Shown one piece after another: positions 22,378 to 33,300 of a stretch of 64,000 bases of DNA. This stretch comes from Paramarasmius palmivorus (taxonomy: Eukaryota; Basidiomycota; Agaricomycetes; Agaricales; Marasmiaceae): NCBI GenBank assembly GCA_037176845.1, contig JAYKXP010000010.1, forward strand, positions 62,001 to 126,000, given 5' to 3'. The notes beneath the pieces were generated by a model, which saw only the letters and a list, made by a program, of their open reading frames with translations, was not told where the DNA came from and made no database searches. The translations under genes and the position numbers were made by a program. Numbering within the stretch: the stretch's first letter is position 1; the number at the start of each line of letters is the position of its first letter.

Positions 22378-25196
22378 ATGCTTTTATTATCAGCTTTAGT
22401 TCTAGCCGCGTTGATTGCAACTACATCCTCACAATCGACAGATGTGTATGACTACATCGTCGGTCAGTCCTAGTTTACTCATTGAAGATATAGACTTACC
22501 TCTCTTCATAGTGGGCGGGGGGACTGCAGGGCTTTCTTTGGCGGTTCGACTCTCAGAGGACGCAAGCCTCAAGGTCCTCGTACTGGAAGCAGGGGAAAGG
22601 TTCGCCACGATATATTATGTAAACCCTCGACGCTGACGACACCTTACTCCATAGCGGCTTTGAGAAGTATGTAACGAACATCCATATAGTTCCTTCCAAG
22701 TTCTATTTCTGATGGCCTCTAATGTCTATTAGCCCCAACATTACCGATATCCGAAACCGATTCTTACCCTATGACACGCAAATCGATTGGTGAGCAACCT
22801 GGTCGTCTGTCCAGAGTAAGACGCTAACATCCCTCTTCATAGGGCTCTCCCTACTGTTCCCCAGGCTTCTGCCGGGGACCGTGTATACGTGCAACGACAG
22901 GGTAAGGCTCTCGGTGGAAGTAGCGCTATCAACGGTGCACTCTATCTCCGGCCCGATGCTCGGGAGTTTGAAGCATTTGAAGCTCTCGGTGCAAAAGGAT
23001 GGTGCGCTCCCTCGGCTAACAGCTTTGACGTTGTTGACTGATCTACCAGTAAAGGTCATGGGATACCTTTCTAAAGTACTACAAGAGAAGCGAAACTCTG
23101 GTTACAGGAGGTGATACATTCAGCCTTGAGCCTGACGCCGCATCACATGGAACCGAAGGTCCTATTCACGTTTCTTTTGGACACGGTGTTTCGAGGTAGG
23201 GTTCAAATTTCTGCCGGAATGCTGGCTTACCTGATCTTGACTTCTCCATAGCTTCTTCAGAGACTATGCGATGCCTACCATTGAAAATCTCGGACAAGAA
23301 ATTAACGCCGACGTGAGCGACGGTAGCACCAATGGTGGTGCCCCCATGCAAGTAGTGAGTACATATAAAGGAGCAAGATGTTCTTCGCAATGACCTCTGG
23401 TTGAAATTGCAAGACTCTGTTTGATGGCACCTTCAACCGATCCTATGCTGCAAATTCTTACTGTGAGCCTAACCTTTGAGGAGGCTGATAATCAAGTGAA
23501 CTGATGAACATATAGATATACCTAATCGTGACCGGGAGAATCTGGTAGTTCTTACGGAAAGCTTAGTATCAAGGATTACTTGGGGCGAAGACCAAGATGG
23601 CGTTGCGGTAGCGAATGGAGTAGAATACCTCACGACGGATGGAACATCTACTGCTGTATGTAAGCTCCTTCCATTATCCTGTGCTGGTGACTCAAGTCCT
23701 TCCTCAAGAGCGGAAAGAATATCATTGTTAGCTCAGGTGCACTGAACACACCTAAACTCCTCGAGCTTAGCGGTATTGGCGATCCCCTTGTCCTGGACAG
23801 GTAGTTTATATCCGTAAGCGCTACGTTTTTCATTGATCGGTATTTTCTAGGATTGGCATCAACCTCAAAGTCAACAACACCGGTGTAGGCAAGAATTTGC
23901 AAAACCGTAAGACACTCGGGATGCTATATTATCATTTCGTCTGAAAGTCATTTATCCAGAGTATGGAATAAACGTTATCTACAAACTAAAAGATGGCAGC
24001 GTTGAGATCGGTGACCAGTATCTGACTCCCCTGCTTAATATGGTCCCGGCTCAGATCGTCCTTTCCCCTGATGATTTGGCCAGATCGACTGAAATCTTGA
24101 CGGCGCCTGTACGTGTTCTATATGTATGGTAAGAGTTTCAAAGCGGTGACTCAACGGTTCTCTTTAAGACCGGCAACGTCTCTCGATCCCAGTTCGATGC
24201 ACTCAAAAAACTCCTTGATGACGGTGTTGCCCAGACTGAGATCGCGTGGGTAAGTGGCCATCCACTCATTTTCGACTACTGTCTGAGTACAGCAACAGTC
24301 CCTCGTAACAGATGAAGATGGCGGCATCGAGCTGCAGCTCTATACTACGGACTTGCATCCGTTCTCCCGTGGATCAGCTGTGAGATTGTTCGGCAATTAC
24401 CCAGCTCCGTTCTGACCCATTAACTGTAGCACGCAAGCTCCTCGAACCCCGAAGACAAGGTTACTGTTGATCCTCAATAGTAAATTCGGGTTCCTCCCCT
24501 CAGGCTTCACTGTAGTGACAAGAGTTCGCTTTAGCTTCTCCGCAGAACATGACTGGTGGTACCTCGCCAAGGCAGTCATGTACTCTCGCAACATCACTGC
24601 TGCAGAACCTCTCGCAAGCATCATTGAACGTACGTCCTACTGTCTCCAGTATATTCACAAACCGACACGCGTCTGTAGGCGAGGTGCTTCCTGGTGCCGA
24701 CTACGACACCACGGAGAAGGTTCAAGAATGGCTTCTTCCTAACTTTAGGACAATGTCTCATTTCGTAGGGACTGCGAGTGCTCGTGAGTCACTATTTATG
24801 TGATTAACCTATATTCTAATGCCAAAATCCTCTTTAGTGCCCCAAGAGGACGACGGTGTGGTGGACCCCGAGACTTTGATTGTCGTATGTCCCGATTCCT
24901 GTGCAAACCAATATCACTGACTGACGCTGGATTACTACATAGTATGGTACGAGGTATGGCTCTTGCACACCTTGTTCAATGAATGGAACGCTCAATGTAT
25001 ACAATCATCCTGGACCTCAGCAACGTCCGCGTTGTAGATTGCTCTGTTATCCCATTACTACCTGGCATCCATACTCAGGTTTGCCAGTTCATTTCAGGCT
25101 ATGCTATCGCTAACCATGTTGTTCCCACAGTCCATCGCCTATGCTATCGCGGAAAAGGCTGCAGATATCATAAAGAGTCAGAGTCAGACAGCTTGA
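22378..25196 (+). CDS. GMC oxidoreductase, tandem copy A
   Basis: A secreted FAD-dependent GMC enzyme. ATG at 22378 with signal peptide MLLLSALVLAALIATTSSQ. The FAD block YDYIV/VGGGTAGLSLAVRL is split by intron 1; a 12 nt micro-exon (22665-22676, residues SGFEN with its neighbours) follows; then GKALGGSSAINGALYLRP, GWSWDTFLKYYKRSETLV and SSGALNTPKLLELSGIG. The catalytic pair is His in MSHFVGTAS and His in PGIHTQ. It ends KSQSQTA at 25196. Apparent stops near 23940 and 24128 fall inside introns: GTAAGA to TATCCAG (23910-23961) and GTACGT to TTTAAG. So the frame is open throughout about 15 exons. Its paralogue follows about 4.1 kb downstream; the substrate is unknown. Confidence 0.82.
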
Positions 25197-25395
25197 ATGT
25201 GATGTACCGTAACGAATATCTGTGGCGGGATGTAGAGTAGTTTTTCAGATCTTTGTGTATGACACGTGTCTCGTATGCCAAGGCTAAGTAGCAGCTATGT
25301 ATAGCATTTCGTTTCTCAATCGTTCTATTGAAACACTGCAGCCGTTATCATCTCATCCCTTCGAAGGCGAGCTGCACAGGACAAAGACTGGAACT

Positions 25396-25407
25396 CCTAA
25401 CCCTAAC
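25396..25407. promoter_or_regulatory. Duplicated telo-box-like motif
   Basis: CCTAACCCTAAC, the copy of the motif at 21537 carried by the tandem duplication. It no longer stands before a working CSN5. Confidence 0.35.
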
Positions 25408-26512
25408 AGATCGAATATTCGATTGTGACGCTTGTGTGACACTGAGATCACCTTGCTAGACCTCGCTCAGGCTGAGCGCTGAGCTCCCGTTTTGTTCTCG
25501 CCATTATTCTTGGTTTTTTTTCTTCCTCCGCCTCGCCCGTGCTCCCGAATTCGAACCCTAGAGTCCAGCTCTTGGGCTGCCGACTTGTTCGGCACCCGTT
25601 ATGACAAGTCACACTGACAATATTCTGTCGTCGCAGCTCTACTTCTCACACCTGGTGCATTAGCTGGTCCGGAGCTGGTCTTGGGGTAATGGACGATCCA
25701 CTGTGAAGTGAACACATGATCGTACCACTTTCTTACTGTTATGAGGTGTGTCTCAGAGCTCTCGTACTAGAACACATCTGACGGCCGATTATAGCTGTGT
25801 ACATCCTGCCTCTCAATACACTAAGCATATCATTTACTTCATCTGCGGACATCGTGAACCCACCTGTCAAACGTTGATTTGGATAAGCGCACGGAAATGT
25901 TTACAGCCCATACCGAGATGGCCGCGTCCAGAAACACTTTATCTCCTTCGCCGGTGCAGCGACCTATGATGTTCTCGTGGACAGTCGGTTCGTCAGTATT
26001 TCAGATGCGCTTTGTCGATTATCGCAAAATGTAACCCCGTGCGCTCCAAGCTACCATGCCGCTCAGCTTTCGATGGCTTCGTGAGGCCACCCATGTTTCC
26101 GATGGCCGCTTGAAGGATTTGGACGATTCGCTTGATCGCTCACAGGCAGCGAAGAATTGTGGCCCAGGTGACGGGGTCTACATACACCTTTGTGCCGAAA
26201 GCATAGGTAAAAAGCTGTTGGACCCAGATCACAAGTGCAACGCATTGTGGTCTGCGTGCCCTTACAGGTCTTCTCCGGCTTCTGATACATGATATTCTTA
26301 GGCCGTTCATACTTTCAAATTGATTGAATGAGGTGGCATGAATACTTAGTAAGTCTATCTCCGTTCTAACCACTTAATGTTTTCAACTTTGTATTGTATC
26401 AAGGTCTTTGCAATGTCGCGCTATGACCGTGTTCCCTGCGCCGGCGTGTCCTTACCGCAAGAGTGCGGTTATAAAACTCATATCTACAAACATCAAACAA
26501 AAACATATCGCC

Positions 26513-29296
26513 ATGCGCTTGCTATCAACTTTGGTTTCAGTCGCGTTGATTGCAACTACATCCTCGCAATTGACAGATGTGTATGACTACATCGTCGGTC
26601 AGTTTTAGTTCCCTCATTAAAAAGATATAGGCTTACCTCTCTTCACAGTGGGTGGTGGAACAGCAGGACTCTCTTTAGCGGTTCGACTGTCCGAGGACGC
26701 AAACCTCAAGATCCTCGTGTTCGAAGCAGGGGAAAGGTCAGTATGATGTATTATGTAAACCCTCGACGCTGACGATACTTTGTAGCGGCCTGGAGAAGTA
26801 GGGAATGCCCATATAGTTCCCTGAAGTTCTATTTCTAATTGCCTCTTAACGTTTATAGCCCCAATATCACGGATATCCGAAACCGATTGTTACCCTATGA
26901 CACGCAAATCGATTGGTGACCAGCATACCCATCTTTTCAGAGTGAGGCACTCACAAGCCTCATAGGGCTCTCCCTACTGTTCCCCAGGCTTTTGCTGGGG
27001 ACCGCGTATATGTGGAACGACAGGGGAAAGCTTTGGGTGGAGGTAGTGCTATCAACGGCGCGCTGTACCTCCGGCCCGACACCCGTGAGTTTGAGGCATT
27101 TGAAGCTCTTGGTGCAAAAGGATGGTATGCTTGTTTGGGTGACGGGTTTGACGTTGTTCGCTCATCCATTGGTGAAGGTCGTGGGCTTCGTTTCTAGAAT
27201 ACTACAAGAGAAGCGAAACTCTGGTCACTGGAGGTGATACATTCGGCCTTGAGCCTGACGCCGCATCACACGGAACTGAAGGTCCCATTCACGTTTCTTT
27301 TGGTCACGGTGTTTCGAGGTAGGGTTCAGATATTCTCGGGACCACTGGCTTACTATGCCTCATAGCTTCTTCAAAGACTATGCGGTGCCTACCATTAAGA
27401 ACCTCGGACAAGAAATTAACGCCGACGTGAGCGACGGTAGTACTAATGGTGGTGCACCTACGCAAGTAGTAAGTGCATATCAGAATGATAGGTCCTTCAT
27501 ACCTATGGTAACGACCGAAACTCGCAAGACCCTGTTTGACGGCACCTTCAACCGGTCCTATGCTGCAAATTCTTACTGTGAACTTGGTCGTCGACAAAGT
27601 CGGTGATCAATTGAACTGATGAACGTATAGATATACCCAATCGCAATCGGGAGAATCTGGTGGTTCTGACGGAAAGCTTAGTATCGAGGATCACTTGGGG
27701 CGAAGACCAAGATGGCATTGCGGTAGCGAATGGAGTAGAATACCTGACGAAAGATGGAACGACTACTGCTGTATGTGAGCTCCCCTCGTTATCTAGTACT
27801 GATGAACCCTTTCCCTAGAGTGGCAAGAGCGTTATTGTTAGTTCAGGTGCATTAAACACACCCAAACTCCTTGAGCTTAGTGGTATTGGCGATCCCCTTG
27901 TCTTGGACGGGTAAGTTTGTCCGAAAACGAGGTACGGCATTTGACAGTCATCGCATTCTCTAGAATCGGCATCGACCTCAAAGTTAACAACACTGGTGTA
28001 GGAAAAAATTTGCAGACCCGTAAGACACTCAGTCTGCCATATCACCATTCGTCTGAAGCCTCTATTTATCCAGACTATGGCGCCTACGTTCTCTACAAAC
28101 TCAAAGATGGCAGCGTTGAGATCGGTGACCAATTGACGTCTCCTCTGATTAATTTGGTCCCTGCTCAAATTGTCCTCTCCCCCGATGATTTGGCCAGATC
28201 AGCCGAGATTTTGGCAGTGCCTGTACGTGTTTTGTATCGTGAGAGTATCGAAGCAGATAACTCAATGATTCTCTTTAAGACCGGCAACATTTCTCGATCC
28301 CAGTTCGATACACTTAAGGAACTCCTTGACGCCGGTGTCGCGCAGACTCAGATCATATGGGTGAGTGACCTTACCCTCATTCTCGACCGCTATCTGAACA
28401 TAGCAACAGTACCTTATAACGGGTGAAAATGGCAGCATTGAACTACAGTTCTTTATTACCGACTTGCACCCATTCGCCCGTGGATCGGCTGTGAGATTGC
28501 TCGACAGTTGCCTGGCTCCGTTCTGACCCAGTAATCATAGCATGCAAGTTCCTCAAACCCCGAAGACAAGGTCACCGTTGATCCTCAATAGTGATTGCGG
28601 ATTCCCCTCTCATACAGAGCAGTGATGAAAGACCGCTCTAGCTTCTCCGCAGAACACGACTGGTGGTACCTCGCCAAGGCCGTTATGTATTCCCGCAATG
28701 TCACTGCTGCAGAGCCTCTTGCAAGCATTATTGAGCGTAATTCCCAAGTTACTGTTTCCAGTAATTTCATAAGCTGACATGCTTCTGTAGGCGAGATGCT
28801 TCCTGGTGTCGACTACGATACCACGGAGAAAGTTAAGGAATGGCTTCTTCCTAATTCTGAGACAACATACCATTTCGTGGGGACTGCGAGCGCTCGTTAG
28901 CTGCTATTCATATTGCCAAATCATAATGCTAAAATCCTCTTCAGTGCCCCAAGAGGATGGCGGTGTGGTGGACCCCGAGACTTTGATTGTCGTATGTCCC
29001 AATTCCTATGCGTACAAAGCGAGTTCACTGACCGAAGCTGACTACTACATAGTATGGTACTAGGTATAGCTCTGCATACTTTATCAATCATCGAACAACT
29101 GAACGTTCACACCTATCCTCAGCAACGTACGCGTTGTAGACTGCTCTGTCATCCCATTATTACCCGGGATCAATACTCAGGTTTTTCCGCCCATTTCAGG
29201 CTTTGCCATTGCTAACGGTTGTCGTGACAGTCCATTGCCTATGCTATCGCAGAAAAAGCTGCAGATATCATAAAGAGTCAGAGTCAGACAGCTTGA
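26513..29296 (+). CDS. GMC oxidoreductase, tandem copy B
   Basis: Paralogue of the enzyme at 22378 with the same exon plan. ATG at 26513; signal peptide MRLLSTLVSVALIATTSSQ; VGGGTAGLSLAVRL; the same 12 nt micro-exon at 26786-26797; GKALGGGSAINGALYLRP; GWSWASFLEYYKRSETLV; SSGALNTPKLLELSGIG. The first catalytic residue is His in TYHFVGTAS, but the second is Asn (PGINTQ, codon at 29172-29174) where copy A has His, the H/N pairing of cellobiose dehydrogenase and cholesterol oxidase rather than H/H. The end is KSQSQTA at 29296. No disabling change was found once introns were placed. Signal peptides suggest both copies are secreted. Confidence 0.82.
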
Positions 29297-29343
29297 TGAT
29301 GTACCATAACGAATATCTACAGCGGGATGTAGACTAGTTTTTT

Positions 29344-30378
29344 ATGGCCTGTGAAAGCCAGTCGGGATTAAGACACCTGCGTTGGCTTTCTTCGTATAGA
29401 TCTATGCTTCCCAAGAAATGAGAAACTCACCAATGGAGGCACTCGTAGTGTTCCGCTGCCAAGGCCGAGCGCTAAGCGCTCTATGGTTTCGGGGGAGATC
29501 GGGACCTTCCTGGTTCCTGTTCCCCAACGCCCGTCCAAGCAGCCCATCGACATCATCTCCAGTTTTCTTCCCTGAGTATGCAGGAATAGGATAGACTGTT
29601 TTTTGTTGGAGCATACAGGCTGCCGGTTCGTCGTCTTTCGTTCTCTCCCCACCTCACCACTTCATGCCGAGGCGTTGTCAGCTATACTGCGAAGGAGTTT
29701 GAGGGAAGAATCGGTGGCTGGCTGTGGTTAACGCTGGTAGCTGACCTCTCGTGCTCCAGAGCCTTATAGTTGATTCCTCGTCTACACTTTCGAGCTCTCC
29801 TTGCCTTCGATTATATCCATCGTTCATTGCACTCAAATCGGATGTTTACAGTTCATGTCGCCACCACCATGATGATTATAATTTCACGGCTGCCCCATTC
29901 GTCAATCCCATAGTCTTGCTATTCATGGATCCTCCAATTTCTCGCATCGACACAATGCAGCAAGTCGTTAATTAGCACACAAGTCTACTCAAGTGTTCAG
30001 CTCTGACGATGAACCGAGTCTACCACAGTTTCCCAACCAGCCGTAAACTGAGGAGATCTACGTTCAACAACTCGGCATCGGTCTGCGGTAACAAGTCTGC
30101 CAATCCGACTCCGTATTCATGTCTGCTACGACGACTTGGTCGCATTCCCCGTTCCTGACGGCTTGAGTTGCAGGGTGCATTGCAACCAGACTCGAGGAGC
30201 ACGCGGTCACAAGCAATCGGCGCATTGAACGTTCTAGTATGCATTTAAATAGAAGTAGTATGGAATCCGTGTTTACTCTACAGTAATGGTAGCAATACAT
30301 TTCTCAACTGTTACACTGAAAAACCTGTGCATACATGAGTTAGCTCTCGAGAGCGCTCACTGAAATGCTGACGCTCAC
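29344..30378. other. Intergenic region, no gene recognised
   Basis: Lies between the end of the tandem duplication and the 3' end of the giant DUF3638 gene. Short open frames on both strands show no family signature or splice chain. It contains a perfect paired element AGCGCTAAGCGCT at 29468-29480. Confidence 0.4.
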
Positions 30379-33300
30379 CTAGTCAAACATATCTCGATGA
30401 AGAAATCTAGTGTCCAGTATCTTTCCCAGGTGTGTCGCACTATACGTTTGACCTTTCCTCCTAAATCCGGTCAGCACCTTGAGATAAGGAAGCGGACTCT
30501 TGTCGAATATACAGGTGTCCCTCACGCGCCCAACACGATCTTCCGGCCTAATAAAACCGTCGGCTTGGACCCTCATATCTGCCTGCTTCTGGTCTTCCGG
30601 CGTACAGATTCCCAGCAGCGCACAAACCCTCAAATAACCCTCGTAGTCAGAGAAGTAGAGTTGTCCCGCGGCGAGGTTGAGCAGATCAATAGTCGTTTGT
30701 GAAGGCGCTTTCCAAGTCAAGGGTAACGAGGGGATGCAGTACAGTTTCAGATGGTCTATCGTGTTCATGTCCTGAGTCGTTCTTGGAGTGTAGATATGAA
30801 GATTCACGTTCTCGCTGATCCGAATGCGTGGAAGAAGCTCGTTGATTTCATACGGACTGAGGGCCACTAATATGCCATCTTTCCCGGTGAGAAGCCAATT
30901 CACTGGACGGATATAGTCACCATCATTGCTGCGTAACGATGATTGAACTGTAGTTAGGAAGTCGTAGGTGGCGAAAAGGTCCAGTCGATGTCCCGGAGCC
31001 ATTGATTCCACAAGTCCACGTACATTGCTGGTCCCATCTTTTAGGGAGACAAAGATGGAGGTGAAGACTGGTGAGTTTGGCGGAATACGCCCCGATTCAA
31101 CGAATTTGCGGACATGATCGTGTACATGATGCTTCACTGCTTGCGCTTTGAGCGGACGTTGCTTTTGGGGTTCACGCTCAATTTCGTGGTTCACCTCTCG
31201 TTCCTGTTCCTCCGCAACCCGAGGATTGAGAATTGACTTGACGCCAAGGAGCCTGCAGCGCTCGCGTATCTCAGGAATGGATTGTGCCTTTTGATACAGT
31301 ACGTTTGCATCGCCGGTGGGGAATCCAAATACATCTTCTGCAGTGTCTGTGCTTCTGGTTGAACCCAAGGCCGTAAAGCAGCAGAAGGGTCGGTTGCTGA
31401 GGGACAGCGTCTCCCAAGCAGCACTGCGGGTGTCTGTAGTCGACGCCTTGTTGTACCCAGTGCGGGACATAGTGCTCAACTTCACGGCATGTCTCATCGA
31501 TAGCCCAACGTAGAACATCGAGGCTCGTCACTGGCTTCGTCGTCGTCGATCCGACAGCGTTCTCGAATAGCGCGCTCCACTTCACAGGGTGCCATGAACA
31601 TCACGGACTGTCCCTGACCAAGTTTTCTCATTCGCATGCAGCCTGTTATTTTGTCAATATGCGATGAGAAAGCGAGGAAACACTGAACTCACCCTGAACT
31701 AAGCGATCCTTTGTCACCTTTGGTCCTAGTGTGACGCAAGCTCTCCAATCGATGGGAAGCTTGAGATCCGTGCCACGGGTATGGGCATCGTCGAGATAGA
31801 CAAGGCACTTGTTGATTTGCTGGTGGTACGGGGAAAGCATTAGGAGCTCTGTCATCCCATCTCGTGTGAGCACCTCGAGCTGATCGCGGTCGTTAAAAAA
31901 GATAGCAGCTTTGACACCGTCCCTTTCCGAGAGTCGCGAAAGCCAGTACTGTGCCACTTCGAGGTTGGTCATCTCGAGTATCTGGGCACCCACATCCAGT
32001 AACACACGAATTTGCAGGTTCGAGTAGTTCACACTGATTGAATCGATTATATCGCGTCCGGAAAGGCTCGGTCCTCCTGCTCTGTTTGGACACAAGTAGA
32101 GGTTGTTTGACGGCTGTAACAGGATAGCCAAAACCCGCGCATTGGTGCTCAGCCTCAGTGGCGTATCTTGTTGAATGATGGAGGTTGGGAGGAGATAACG
32201 ATTGTCATTGGTGCCACTGAATCCGGTAGTTGGGTTGGCTTTCCTCCGCGCCAAATCCCATCCAGATGTGCCAAGCTTTGAAGGGAATTCCTTCGCCGCT
32301 TTGGGAAAGACGACCTGCGATAGGTAGAAATCGATAACTGCATAGTTGACGCCAAACAAGGGGAAAACAATGTGCTGTCGTTGCTCCAAATCTTGCATAT
32401 TTATGCTCGAGAGATCCCGGATACCGCTCGGGACGGGATCCATAGCAGCAACCCATTTTTCGTATTCAAGCTTAGGATTGTCAAGCTTGTATAACATATC
32501 GAAACACAATTGAACTTGGTCATCATCCAGGCCACCATACTGATAGCTAAGGCAGGTCAGAAGGTTCGCTATATCAGGATGCCCAAACTCCGCCTTTAGG
32601 GATGGAACATCCTTTGCTCTAAAGGGAACAGCTAGGAGTGACCGAGAGAGTGTCTAGGCCATAGTCAACTCTCCAACGCCTCTCCTTCAGAGTATACAGT
32701 AGAACGCCATGTCCCAGAAGCCCTCGAAGCAGGAGGAGGTCTTTCCAGAGCGATGTCCCTTTGCACTGATCTTCGAGGAGTCGGATGCTTGATGCTGATA
32801 CATGTACACAGGAAATGAAATCCTGAGCAATGCGCCGTGCCTCTAGAGGAAATACTGAAAACGAGCAGTTCTCTAATGCACCATTAACAACCTCTTTTGA
32901 GATACATTCAATGAGATAAAGCCCCGCCCCTGGATCCAAGACACGGATATGTGGGAAGGATCCCATGCGGCTGTTAGATGAAACCTCCGTACCGAAAGGA
33001 AATTTGCTTTGAACCAGCAAGATACACTTCCGGACAAGCGAAAGGAGCTGTTGCGCTGTTGTCCACCGATTCGGGCTGTGTTCCAACGATTGCTGGGTTC
33101 CCATGGTGTAAATAAGCTGATATCGTACATGCAGTATCTCGTCACTCTCATCGAGGATGTCACGACTGTTCCGGTCCAGCCATAGTTGTAAGTCCAAAAG
33201 TTGGCTTGATAATCGACGCTGTGGTTTTGTACGGGCATTAACCAGATGGTCTGCCGCATCATCAGCATCAGCGAGAGGATATGTTCCGGCTGCATGACAA

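Larger units (their letters stand above)
21426..25245 (+). repeat. Tandem duplication, copy A
   Basis: First copy of a diverged direct repeat of about 4 kb. It begins in the first codons of CSN5 (CTGCAGCCG at 21426), takes in the CSN5 upstream region with its CCCTAACCCTAA motif, about 800 bp of non-coding DNA and GMC gene A, and fades about 50 bp after that gene's stop (shared GCGGGATGTAGA). Confidence 0.85.
25336..29343 (+). repeat. Tandem duplication, copy B
   Basis: Second copy of the direct repeat. It starts about 90 bp after copy A fades. Its left end is a relic of the CSN5 start (CTGCAGCCGTTATCATCTC, from 25336) which would read only a few residues before a stop, followed by the CCTAACCCTAAC motif, a region similar to 21650-21945 at 25740-26045, and GMC gene B. 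Confidence 0.85.

Noticed and set aside
23900..24180. GMC copy A looked like a pseudogene because of stops near 23940 and 24128
   Set aside because: Both stops fall in introns with good signals (GTAAGA to TATCCAG, GTACGT to TTTAAG). The spliced frame is open and parallels copy B.
21537..25407. CCCTAA repeats as telomeric or chromosome-end DNA
   Set aside because: Only two units per site, flanked by ordinary genes, and one copy is explained by the tandem duplication.
25540..25610. tRNA-like segment with GAATTCGAACC resembling a T-loop on the minus strand
   Set aside because: The flanking bases do not form a T-stem and no matching acceptor stem or anticodon arm could be drawn.
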